A stretch of 64,000 nucleotides of DNA from Bacteroidota bacterium (GTDB lineage: Bacteria; Bacteroidota; Bacteroidia; B-17B0; Aurantibacillaceae), in NCBI GenBank assembly GCA_030681615.1, contig JAUXSA010000089.1, forward strand, positions 26,857 through 90,856, in the 5' to 3' direction. Made by a program: the position numbers and the translations under genes. The notes under the pieces were generated by a model. That model searched no databases. It saw only the letters and a program-made list of their open reading frames with translations, and was not told where the DNA came from. Positions within the stretch are counted from its first letter, which is position 1. Each line of letters starts with the position of its first letter. This document shows positions 30,188 to 38,823 of this stretch, in pieces.

Positions 30188-32500
30188 ATGAAGGGCTTTA
30201 ATTTGCCGATAATTGGAACACCCGTTTTGAATGGAATAACCGTTTTTATTATAACGGCACTTTTAACCTTTGGAGTTGCTTACCAAAGTTATTTAATTAG
30301 CGAAAACGAAAAACAAAGCGAAGTCCTCAAAGAAATCAATTCCGTTAATTACAATTTAAAAACCGCTATAAGCAATGGCTTAACTGCTTCAAAAACGCTG
30401 GCTTTTATAATTAACAAGTATGGTGTTCCTCAGGATTTTGACAGTATTGCAAAGAAGATCTTAGAGAACAATAAATATATTGACGCGCTTGAGTTAACCA
30501 AAAAAGGGCTTATAACTAATGTTTATCCCTTAAAGGGTAATGAAGCTGCAATAGGCTTTGATGTTTTAGAAGATAGCATTGTAAGCAAAGAAGCTTACAA
30601 AACTATACAGAAAAAGGAACTTTATTTTGCTGGTCCCTTAAAGTTAAAACAAGGTGGCATGGCCGTGGTTGGAAGACTTCCCTTCTTTGTAGACGATAAA
30701 TTTGAAGGGTTTTCTGTGGTTATAATAAAACTCTCAACGCTTCTAAAAGCTGCAGGCATATCACTTCAAAACAAGCAATTTGTTTACCAATTATCAAAAA
30801 TTGACCCTACTACTTTGCAGGAAGATTTTTTTCTACCTGCGCCTTTTTCTTCCGATTCATCGCAATCAATTTCTGTAATGGTGCCTGATGGAGAGTGGAA
30901 ATTATATGTAATGCAAAAAGAACAAGAAATACCATTTGAGATAATCGCGTTTTCTTTTCTTGGATTTATTTTTTCCCTAACCGCTGGATTATTTTCCTGG
31001 CATCTAACACGCCAGCCCAACAAGTTGAACAAATTAGTAGACAAAAAAACAGCAGAACTTATTAATATACAGAATAGTATTTCATATAGTGAAGCCCGAT
31101 TAGCCGAAGCCCAGGAAGTTGCAAAAGTTGGTAGCTGGGAAACCGACCTTGTAACTTTAAACGTAAATTGGTCTAAAGAAACTTTTAGAATTTTTGAGGT
31201 TGAAGAATTAAATTACAAAACCTCACATCCAAATTTTTTGAAGTTTGTGCATCCAAAAGACCGCGAAAAGGTAGAAACGGCCTTTACAAAATCCTTAAAC
31301 AAGAAGGGATTAAATAGCATAGAACATAGAATTGTAACGAGTGGGGGTCAGGTTAAATATGTAGAAGAGCGCTGGCGAATTTTTCAAAATGAAAAAGAAG
31401 AACCGGTAAGGGCAATAGGAACGTGCCAGGACATAACCGAACGCGTACAGGCAGAAAAAGCCTTAAAGGAAAGTGAAAAAAAATACAAGTACCTTTTTGA
31501 AAACAATCCTATGCCCATGTTGCTATGGGATTTTGAAACACTAAAAATTATTGACTGTAACATGGAAGCCTTAATAAAATATGGGTATTCGAGGGATGAG
31601 TTTTTAAGCCTGACCATGAAAGATATAAGGCCCCCTGAAGATATTCCGCTTATGGAAGACCAAGTGAAGTCTGAAGAGGTTTATGGCAAAATACATAAGA
31701 AGGTTTGGAGGCACAAGAAAAAAAACGGAGAGTTAATGTTTGTTAGTGTTAACGCACATATAATAGATTATGAAGGAAAAAGGGTTTCGTTAGTGATGAT
31801 CGATGATGTGACTGAAAAGTTAAAAGCAGAAGCAGAACTTATTTCTTCATACAATCAGTTACAGGAGTTAACCGCCCATCTCCAGGTTATACGAGAGGAA
31901 GAGAGAACAAGAATTGCGCGTGAAATACATGATGAACTCGGACAGCAACTAACTGCATTAAAAATGGATACTTCAATGCTTAGTAAAAAAATAAATGTTG
32001 CTGATGAGCTTGTTACAGAAAAATTATCAAATATGATTAGCCTTATAGATGATACAGTTAAAACAGTAAGAAGAATCTCCTCCGATCTCCGTCCGGGAAT
32101 CCTTGACGACCTTGGGCTAATTCCCGCGCTCGAATGGCAGGGAGAAGAATATGAGAAACGCACTGGTATTAAATTACTCTTTCAAACAAACATAAATGAC
32201 CTGGTATTAGAACGGGAAATTTCAACTAATGTTTTTCGGATCTTCCAGGAAGCATTAACAAATATTATCCGGCACTCCAGTGCTACAGAAACAAACATTT
32301 TAATAGAAAAAAAAGAACAAGATCTTTTACTTATTATAAAAGACAACGGCCAAGGGTTTGAGGTGGATAACCTTAAAAAGAAACAGTCCTGGGGAATTGT
32401 TGGAATGAAAGAAAGAGCTATTCTTTTGAAAGGTGAGTTAATTATTGAAAGTAAAAAATTACAGGGTACTACAATAACGTTAAAAGTGCCAATACATTAA
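30188..32500 (+). CDS. Sensor histidine kinase: CHASE-PAS-PAS-HisKA_3-HATPase
   Basis: VYPLKGNEAAIGFDVLED...YFAGPLKLKQGGMAVVGRLPFF (CHASE); two PAS; REEERTRIAREIHDELGQQLTALKMD (HisKA_3 H-box); HATPase DNGQGFE. Confidence 0.9.
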   Translation: MKGFNLPIIGTPVLNGITVFIITALLTFGVAYQSYLISENEKQSEVLKEINSVNYNLKTAISNGLTASKTLAFIINKYGVPQDFDSIAKKILENNKYIDALELTKKGLITNVYPLKGNEAAIGFDVLEDSIVSKEAYKTIQKKELYFAGPLKLKQGGMAVVGRLPFFVDDKFEGFSVVIIKLSTLLKAAGISLQNKQFVYQLSKIDPTTLQEDFFLPAPFSSDSSQSISVMVPDGEWKLYVMQKEQEIPFEIIAFSFLGFIFSLTAGLFSWHLTRQPNKLNKLVDKKTAELINIQNSISYSEARLAEAQEVAKVGSWETDLVTLNVNWSKETFRIFEVEELNYKTSHPNFLKFVHPKDREKVETAFTKSLNKKGLNSIEHRIVTSGGQVKYVEERWRIFQNEKEEPVRAIGTCQDITERVQAEKALKESEKKYKYLFENNPMPMLLWDFETLKIIDCNMEALIKYGYSRDEFLSLTMKDIRPPEDIPLMEDQVKSEEVYGKIHKKVWRHKKKNGELMFVSVNAHIIDYEGKRVSLVMIDDVTEKLKAEAELISSYNQLQELTAHLQVIREEERTRIAREIHDELGQQLTALKMDTSMLSKKINVADELVTEKLSNMISLIDDTVKTVRRISSDLRPGILDDLGLIPALEWQGEEYEKRTGIKLLFQTNINDLVLEREISTNVFRIFQEALTNIIRHSSATETNILIEKKEQDLLLIIKDNGQGFEVDNLKKKQSWGIVGMKERAILLKGELIIESKKLQGTTITLKVPIH

Positions 32501-32507
32501 AAAACAG

Positions 32508-33125
32508 ATGAAATTTTTAATAGCTGACGATCACGCCATTGTGCGAAAAGGATTAGTGCAGGTTTTGCTCGAAGAGTTTCCTGATGCAGAAATTACCGAA
32601 GTTGCAAACAGCGCAGAAGTATTTGATCAACTGAGCAAGCAAATATGGGATGTTATTTTATTGGATATCTCAATGCCAGGAAAAAATGGGCTTGAAATTC
32701 TGAAACAAGTAAGAACAAATGGAATTAAGGCCCCAATACTCATGATCAGCATGCACTCTGAGGAACAGTACGCGCTAAGAGCATTAAAGGCAGGTGCTTC
32801 AGGATTTTTAAATAAAGAAAGCGCGACCGAAGAGCTGTTAGCAGCTGTGCGCAAAGTACTCTCCGGAAAAAAATATATTTCAACCACCGTGGCCGAAAAA
32901 TTAGCTGAAAATTTGGGAGCAAAACAAGGACACGAACTCCTTTCTGACAGGGAAATGGAGGTACTTCAACTCATCGCCTCGGGTAAAATTGTATCAGAAA
33001 TTGCGGAAGAAATATCGCTTAGTGTAAACACCATTAGTACGTATCGTGCACGCATACTTGAAAAACTAAACCTGAACAATAATTCAGAGCTTACAAGATA
33101 TGCTTTAGATAATAACCTCATCTAA
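32508..33125 (+). CDS. NarL/FixJ-type response regulator (receiver + LuxR HTH)
   Basis: IADDHAIVRKGL, DVILLDISMPGKNG, LSDREMEVLQLIASGKIVSEIAEEISLSVNTISTYRARILEKL. Confidence 0.93.
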   Translation: MKFLIADDHAIVRKGLVQVLLEEFPDAEITEVANSAEVFDQLSKQIWDVILLDISMPGKNGLEILKQVRTNGIKAPILMISMHSEEQYALRALKAGASGFLNKESATEELLAAVRKVLSGKKYISTTVAEKLAENLGAKQGHELLSDREMEVLQLIASGKIVSEIAEEISLSVNTISTYRARILEKLNLNNNSELTRYALDNNLI

Positions 33126-33219
33126 ATTTTAGTTTGTAGTACCAACCACTACAAGTTTTTGGCGCTTTAAACTATATTGTGCACAATTTCAAATTCGGTA
33201 ATTTGTAAAAACAAATACC

Positions 33220-33624
33220 TTGAACCCAAATACAATTGCACCTTTCTTAAAAGTAGTAACAGTAGATGACTCGCCGCTTATAGCGGAACGGATGGCTTCC
33301 GTTCTCCTGGAAATTGAGGGCTTAGCGTTTTTAGGAAACGCCTTCAGCATTTCATCGGCACAAAATTTAATAACTACTGTTAATCCCGATGTTGTTATTC
33401 TTGACATTCATCTTGAACAAGATGAACAGGCCCCAACGGGAATAGACCTGCTCACGGAGATCCGTCAGAACTATCCCGAAATGAAGGTCATCATTTTTAC
33501 CAATCATAACGAGTTGCATTACCGGCTTGCCTGTCTTGCAAAAGGTGCAAATTTCTTTTTCGACAAATCAAATGATTTGCACAAAATCTCTGAAATATTA
33601 AAACAATGGACAATCAGAAAATAA
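33220..33624 (+). CDS. Single-domain response regulator receiver
   Basis: TTG start; VVTVDDSPLIAERM, VVILDIHLEQDEQAPTGIDLL, KVIIFTNHNE. Confidence 0.8.
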   Translation: MNPNTIAPFLKVVTVDDSPLIAERMASVLLEIEGLAFLGNAFSISSAQNLITTVNPDVVILDIHLEQDEQAPTGIDLLTEIRQNYPEMKVIIFTNHNELHYRLACLAKGANFFFDKSNDLHKISEILKQWTIRK

Positions 33625-33794
33625 AAATTTTACTGCTTGAGGATAATCCGGACGATGCCCGGCAAATTTCCAACGTCTTAAAAAAAGACGGTCTTCAATT
33701 TGAACTCTCTTTAGTGGACACGAAAGCCCAATATACAAAGCAACTCACCGACTCATTTACAACCAGAATTAAAACCAATGCCCAAAAATCGTAG
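33606..33794 (+). pseudogene. Truncated receiver-domain fragment
   Basis: 62 aa KIKILLLEDNPDDARQISNVLKKDGLQFELSLVDTKAQYTKQL, then diverges and stops before the phospho-acceptor Asp region. Confidence 0.6.
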
Positions 33795-33796
33795 TT

Positions 33797-34213
33797 ATGA
33801 ATAACACAAGCGTTAAATACAAATACAACAATGTATTGCTAATTGATGACAGTGAACTGGATAATTTTATAAATGAAAAAATTGTTGAGGCCCATTGTTA
33901 TGCCAGGCAGGTACATGTTAGTACCGATGGCAAAAGCGCGCTTGAGTTTATTAATAATCTTCTAATTACGGGCGGTTCGGATAATGGAACTTTCCCGGAA
34001 GTAATGTTTGTTGATCTTAACATGCCGATAATGGGTGGTTTCGAATTTATAGAACACTTCAAAAAAATAAACGATCCAAAAATACTGGCCTGTAAGCTTG
34101 TTATCTTAACGTCATCCATCAGTAATTCTGATAAAGTTAGGGCTCAAAAAATTGGAAATGATATTATTTTCTTAAATAAACCGCTCACTCATCAGAAACT
34201 CGATCAAATATAG
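33797..34213 (+). CDS. CheY-like response regulator receiver
   Basis: VLLIDDSELDNFINEKIV, VMFVDLNMPIMGGFEFIEHFKK, LVILTSS, FLNKPL. Confidence 0.88.
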   Translation: MNNTSVKYKYNNVLLIDDSELDNFINEKIVEAHCYARQVHVSTDGKSALEFINNLLITGGSDNGTFPEVMFVDLNMPIMGGFEFIEHFKKINDPKILACKLVILTSSISNSDKVRAQKIGNDIIFLNKPLTHQKLDQI

Positions 34214-34373
34214 TTGTACTCTAAACCTTGAAGCTGATCATATACAAATTTTGAATAATTTAATTATGGTTTAATTAATTTTTCTCAAATTTAAACTATT
34301 TGGCCTTGTTCCTATTCTTAGAACGCTCTGAAATTTTGGAGCGCATTGAAAAACAATTTTACATGCGTTTTTA

Positions 34374-34381
34374 TATATTTG
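34374..34381 (+). promoter_or_regulatory. Candidate -7 promoter element (TATATTTG)
   Basis: Exact TAnnTTTG match 18 nt before ATG 34400. Confidence 0.45.
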
Positions 34382-34399
34382 TAAAATAAAATCTACCGC

Positions 34400-34732
34400 A
34401 TGAAAGTTACAATCACATCCATTGAATTAAAAGGCCCATTAAAATTCTTTGCGCTTTCTTCATCTGCGTTAAAAATACTTAAGCAGTTAAAAACAAGCAA
34501 CAGCGTAGGTTTTAAAAAGAAAGGTATCTGGACAAAACATTACACCATGAGCCTTTGGAATAACGAAGAGGAAATGAGAGCGTTCGCTATGAGCGGCGCT
34601 CATTTGGAAGCCATGAAAACAAGTAAAAAAATTGCTAAAGAAATAAGGACCGTTACTATTGAAGCAGATAAACTCCCTGATTGGAAAACGGCGTTATCGC
34701 TTCTAGAAAAAGGGAAAGTGCTTAAGTTTTAA
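34400..34732 (+). CDS. Small DUF3291-like / dimeric alpha-beta barrel protein
   Basis: KTSNSVGFKKKGIWTKHYTMSLWNNEEEMRAFAMSGAHLEAMKTSKKIAKEIRT. Confidence 0.5.
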   Translation: MKVTITSIELKGPLKFFALSSSALKILKQLKTSNSVGFKKKGIWTKHYTMSLWNNEEEMRAFAMSGAHLEAMKTSKKIAKEIRTVTIEADKLPDWKTALSLLEKGKVLKF

Positions 34733-34805
34733 TTATAGTTCATTCTATTATAATAATCTCAATCGGTTGAAAAAATCTTAGCCAGAAAAAAGCATTTTAA
34801 TTTAT

Positions 34806-37628
34806 CTATTTACTTAACATAACAAATGCACTCCAATAAAACGGTTCTTTATACTTAACTTTTAATTGTTTTATGGCGTCAGAAAAAGCCTGTTGTTTGT
34901 TTCCGCTTTTTGCATAGTTGGTATAAAACAAGGTCATTAATTCCATTGTTGCAGCATCGCTCACGCTCCATAAACTCATAATAATACTTTTTGCCCCTGC
35001 TATTAAAAAAGCGCGTTGTAACCCATAAACTCCTTCACCCTGCTTTACACTACCTAAGCCGGTTTCGCAAGCACTTAAAACTACAAGGTCTGTCTTATCT
35101 AAATTTAAACTCATGGCTTCATAGGCTGTTAAAATTCCATTCTCACTATTTGGTGATGGGTGAAAATCCTCGTCAAATACGTTCTCACAATTTGCTAAAA
35201 GTACACCGCTTCTTAATAACGGGTTCTCCTTTGCCGCAGAAACATCCACACCCAATACTTTAGTAGTTTCTAGTTTACTTAGATCCGCTAAAAAGTAACC
35301 GTGTGTGGCAATGTGTAAAATACTTGGTGAGCTAATATCTTTTACTTTTGCCTCGGTTGCGCTTGCCCCAAATAATGCCGTTGCTTTTACTTTGTAAGTG
35401 GTTAATAATTTAGTAATGTTCTTAACTTCGATCTCAGTACCCGGCAGCTGTTCAACAATACCGTTTTTTCCATATTTAGGATTGCCAATTAAAAACGCAG
35501 TAGTTGGTTTTTTAGAGGCGCTTTCGGTTTGCTTAACATCTAAAAGGTCTTTGGTGTTACCAGTAAATTGTAACGCATATTTATCTACCAGATATTTTCC
35601 TTCAACATCTTTTAAAGCGTTGATGCTTAATTGATGATAAGCACCATCCAAAGAAAGATACAACTTATTAACTCCCTTTATTTGTTCGTCCAAAACTTTC
35701 CAGGTAACAGCGTATGCTTCGTTCTCGGGCTGTTGGTCAATGGTCTTTTTCCTGAATTCACTAATGGCGTCGTTAATTGTTTTTACACTACCAAGGTCAA
35801 TTATTCTCAGATCGTTAGTCGTTAAAAGTAAAGCCAGATAATTTCCGTTTGCTGTAAAACCATTTTTGTATTCGTTCAATTCTAAAATTTCAACCGCCGC
35901 TTCGCCGTCTTTTAATTGTTTCTGAATGGTTCCATAAGTAATGCTTTGCGCCGTGTTGCTTTCTTTAAACAAAGAGCTTTTTTGTGAGAGCTCGCGCTCT
36001 AATTCATTTGCCCTTGTTTTTAAACTATCAATGTTTAATTTTTCATTTGCTAATTCTTCTTTACTTAACTGATAAGCTTGATTTAAATTCTCTTTTGTCT
36101 CTAACCAATGTTTATAAGCTATTTTTAAAGACTGGTCATTACTTGCAGCAATAATATTCCTGATCTTGGAAGAGTTACTTAATAAAAAACCTTTTGTATT
36201 AATTACTGCATTATACAATTGTTTTGAAAGACTTGTATCTGTTGCCGAATTAGCATAAGCAAAAGAGTAAAAACGTTGCAAACGGTTATTTGTCTTTTCC
36301 CAATACAATGTTTTTTCATTATCATTTAACGAATTAAAAAAAGTAGTAATGTAGTTTAAGGTATTATCAATTACCGTTTTATAATTATCCCTGGCTTCTG
36401 TAATTTTTTGGTTTTGCCATTGCGCCAAAGCAAGATCTTCTAATGCCTGTGTGTAGTTTGGATGGCTCTCGCCATAAATTACTTTTTTTAGTTCAACCAC
36501 TTTTAACATGAGCTCAAGTGCTTTTGTTGGATTATTGTTGAAGCGGTAAAAATTAGCAAGTTCTTGTTGTGTTGAAACCGTTGCGGGATTGTTGTTGCTG
36601 AGCTTGCGTTTATATATATCAATAGCGCTTAATAATAATTGTTCTACTTTACTATTCCGTCCGCCCATTTCCATATACAATTGCGCCAGACCGGTTTTTA
36701 GATGCGCCAGATCAGGGTGAGCTCCTAATTTTTTTTCTTTAATTTCAATAGCTTTTAAATATAATTTTTCTGATTCTTCATACTTTTTCTCGAAACGATA
36801 AATGTTTGCAAGATTAATTTGTAACTTAATATAATTGCTATAATAATCTTTTAATACAGTTGAGGCCTCTGTAATGCTTGTGTTCATTTGACTTTCTGCA
36901 TCTTTTAATTTGTTCATGTCCAGATAGGTCATAGCAAGATTATTACAGATAAGGGCTTTTGCCAAAGGGTCGTTTTGTGTTTTTGCCAATTCTAAGGCTT
37001 TTTTAAGATCGCTTTCGGCTTCAGTATAAAAACCTGTTTCTTTTTTTAGAACAGCATTGTTGTTTATTGAAACGATAAGTTTGCCTTTATTTGAAAGCTT
37101 TTCGCGAAGCGCGATGGCTTCTTCACTATAGGATTTTGCTTTTATGAACCTTCCACCCGATTGATACACCAATGCAAGATCACTTATTGCCTGCGCGTAA
37201 TTTTCTGAAGTATCCTTCCCGGCTTTTATATATAATTCTTTTGCCTGGAGAAAACATTGCTCGGCCAGGTTTAATTTATTACTCGCCATTAAGATCTCGC
37301 CATTTTTTAAATTAGTGTAGGCTCGTTCTTCTTTTGTTATTTCACCCGCCCTGGCAATTTTTGTAGCGCTTAATAAATTCCCGGTAAACGTTCCGCCTTT
37401 TTCTTCGGCCTCAAAAAGTCCGCTGTTATCTAAAAAAGAAATGGCGTAATTAAAGTTACTGGCATCATAATCCTGTTGTTGTTTTTCCCATACATCAGTG
37501 GTCTTTTCCCTGGTCTTTTCTCTTAATTTATCAGTCTTTTCTTTTAAGTATCCTCCCACATTGATCTGGGAAAAGCCATGCGTAGCATAAAAAACCAATA
37601 TAAAAACGGTAAAAAGCTGCTTCTTCAT
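34806..37628 (-). CDS. Secreted TPR-CHAT domain protein (putative caspase-like peptidase)
   Basis: Signal peptide MKKQLFTVFILVFYATHGFSQ; many TPRs; CHAT with ILHIATHGYFLAD (His) and DLVVLSACETGLG (Cys). The track start is 37646. Confidence 0.88.
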   Translation of the reverse strand: MKKQLFTVFILVFYATHGFSQINVGGYLKEKTDKLREKTREKTTDVWEKQQQDYDASNFNYAISFLDNSGLFEAEEKGGTFTGNLLSATKIARAGEITKEERAYTNLKNGEILMASNKLNLAEQCFLQAKELYIKAGKDTSENYAQAISDLALVYQSGGRFIKAKSYSEEAIALREKLSNKGKLIVSINNNAVLKKETGFYTEAESDLKKALELAKTQNDPLAKALICNNLAMTYLDMNKLKDAESQMNTSITEASTVLKDYYSNYIKLQINLANIYRFEKKYEESEKLYLKAIEIKEKKLGAHPDLAHLKTGLAQLYMEMGGRNSKVEQLLLSAIDIYKRKLSNNNPATVSTQQELANFYRFNNNPTKALELMLKVVELKKVIYGESHPNYTQALEDLALAQWQNQKITEARDNYKTVIDNTLNYITTFFNSLNDNEKTLYWEKTNNRLQRFYSFAYANSATDTSLSKQLYNAVINTKGFLLSNSSKIRNIIAASNDQSLKIAYKHWLETKENLNQAYQLSKEELANEKLNIDSLKTRANELERELSQKSSLFKESNTAQSITYGTIQKQLKDGEAAVEILELNEYKNGFTANGNYLALLLTTNDLRIIDLGSVKTINDAISEFRKKTIDQQPENEAYAVTWKVLDEQIKGVNKLYLSLDGAYHQLSINALKDVEGKYLVDKYALQFTGNTKDLLDVKQTESASKKPTTAFLIGNPKYGKNGIVEQLPGTEIEVKNITKLLTTYKVKATALFGASATEAKVKDISSPSILHIATHGYFLADLSKLETTKVLGVDVSAAKENPLLRSGVLLANCENVFDEDFHPSPNSENGILTAYEAMSLNLDKTDLVVLSACETGLGSVKQGEGVYGLQRAFLIAGAKSIIMSLWSVSDAATMELMTLFYTNYAKSGNKQQAFSDAIKQLKVKYKEPFYWSAFVMLSK

Positions 37629-37750
37629 GAGCCTAAAATTAGACATTAAATTTAGGAAATAATAGCCATAAGTAAAGGTAAGAAGCCTTTAAGAACTTAT
37701 TTTTTAATATTTCAAATAATATTTTATATTTAGTGTTTTAATCTCCAAAG

Positions 37751-38806
37751 ATGAAACATAACTATTATTTAGCCTTCCTGGTTTTTTTAATGTTTACAGC
37801 CCGCTCGCAGGACACTGTAAAAGTGGCGAGCAATCTAACCCCTGAGCAACTTGCCGAGCAGGATTACAACTCGGGTCTTGCGGCACTTAAAAAAAATGAA
37901 TGCGCCGCAGCAGTTGAACTCTTTAATAAATCATTGTTAGCGAAACCAAATTTTGATAAAGCGCTTGCTAACCGTGCCATTGCCTATATACATTTAAAAA
38001 AACATTCAGAAGCTTTAAGTGATATTAACAGTGCCATTAAACTTAACCCACAAAATCCTGAATTTTATTTTAATAAAAGTTTGATCTTTTACGATCTGAG
38101 CCAAACAGACAGCCAAGCTGTAGCACTTGACAATTGTCTTAGAATAAATCCTGCTCATGCCGAAGGTTGTTATTACAAAGGTATTGCATTATATGGCTCT
38201 GCTGAGTATGATAAATCGGTGGAGTTCTTTACAAAAGCAATTACTGCCAATCCAAATTATGTGTACGCTTATAACGACAGGGCCAGCGCAAAACGAGCAA
38301 AGGCAGATTACGCAGGCGCTATTGCAGATTATGAAAAAGCCATTAGTCTTGACGCGTCGTTGGTTTTTATTCACAACAACCTTGGTTCTGCTTATCGTTT
38401 AAATAAAAATTATGCAAAGGCTATTGAGGCCTATACAAAGGCTTTACAGGCCAATCCAAATTATTTAGTGGCGTTAAATAACAGGGGTTCGGCAAATTTT
38501 GAGAACAATAATCTTAAAGCGGCACAAAGCGATTTTGAAGACGTGTTAAAAAAAGATCCGAAAAATTCTTTTGCCTATAACAACTTATCTTCTATTGCCA
38601 TAAAAAATAAAGATTACAAAAAAGCAAAAGATATGGCCAACCGCTCTATAGAAAGCGATCCGAAAAATGGTCCTGCTTATTACAACCGTGGCATTGCCCG
38701 CCAAATGCTACGCGAAGAAGCAGATTGCTGCAACGATTGGAAAAAAGCTTATGAACTTGGTGTTAGTAACGCTAAAACATTTATTAACGCATCTTGCTTA
38801 GATTAA
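37751..38806 (+). CDS. TPR repeat protein
   Basis: Signal peptide; about eight TPR motifs (e.g. YNDRASAKRAKADYAGAIADYEKAISLD). Confidence 0.85.
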   Translation: MKHNYYLAFLVFLMFTARSQDTVKVASNLTPEQLAEQDYNSGLAALKKNECAAAVELFNKSLLAKPNFDKALANRAIAYIHLKKHSEALSDINSAIKLNPQNPEFYFNKSLIFYDLSQTDSQAVALDNCLRINPAHAEGCYYKGIALYGSAEYDKSVEFFTKAITANPNYVYAYNDRASAKRAKADYAGAIADYEKAISLDASLVFIHNNLGSAYRLNKNYAKAIEAYTKALQANPNYLVALNNRGSANFENNNLKAAQSDFEDVLKKDPKNSFAYNNLSSIAIKNKDYKKAKDMANRSIESDPKNGPAYYNRGIARQMLREEADCCNDWKKAYELGVSNAKTFINASCLD

Positions 38807-38823
38807 TTTTATTTATTGATACT

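Noticed and set aside
34806-37628. TPR-CHAT gene as part of a CRISPR type III-E-like defence system
   Set aside because: No gRAMP/Cas7-11, Cas1 or array nearby, and the protein has a signal peptide.
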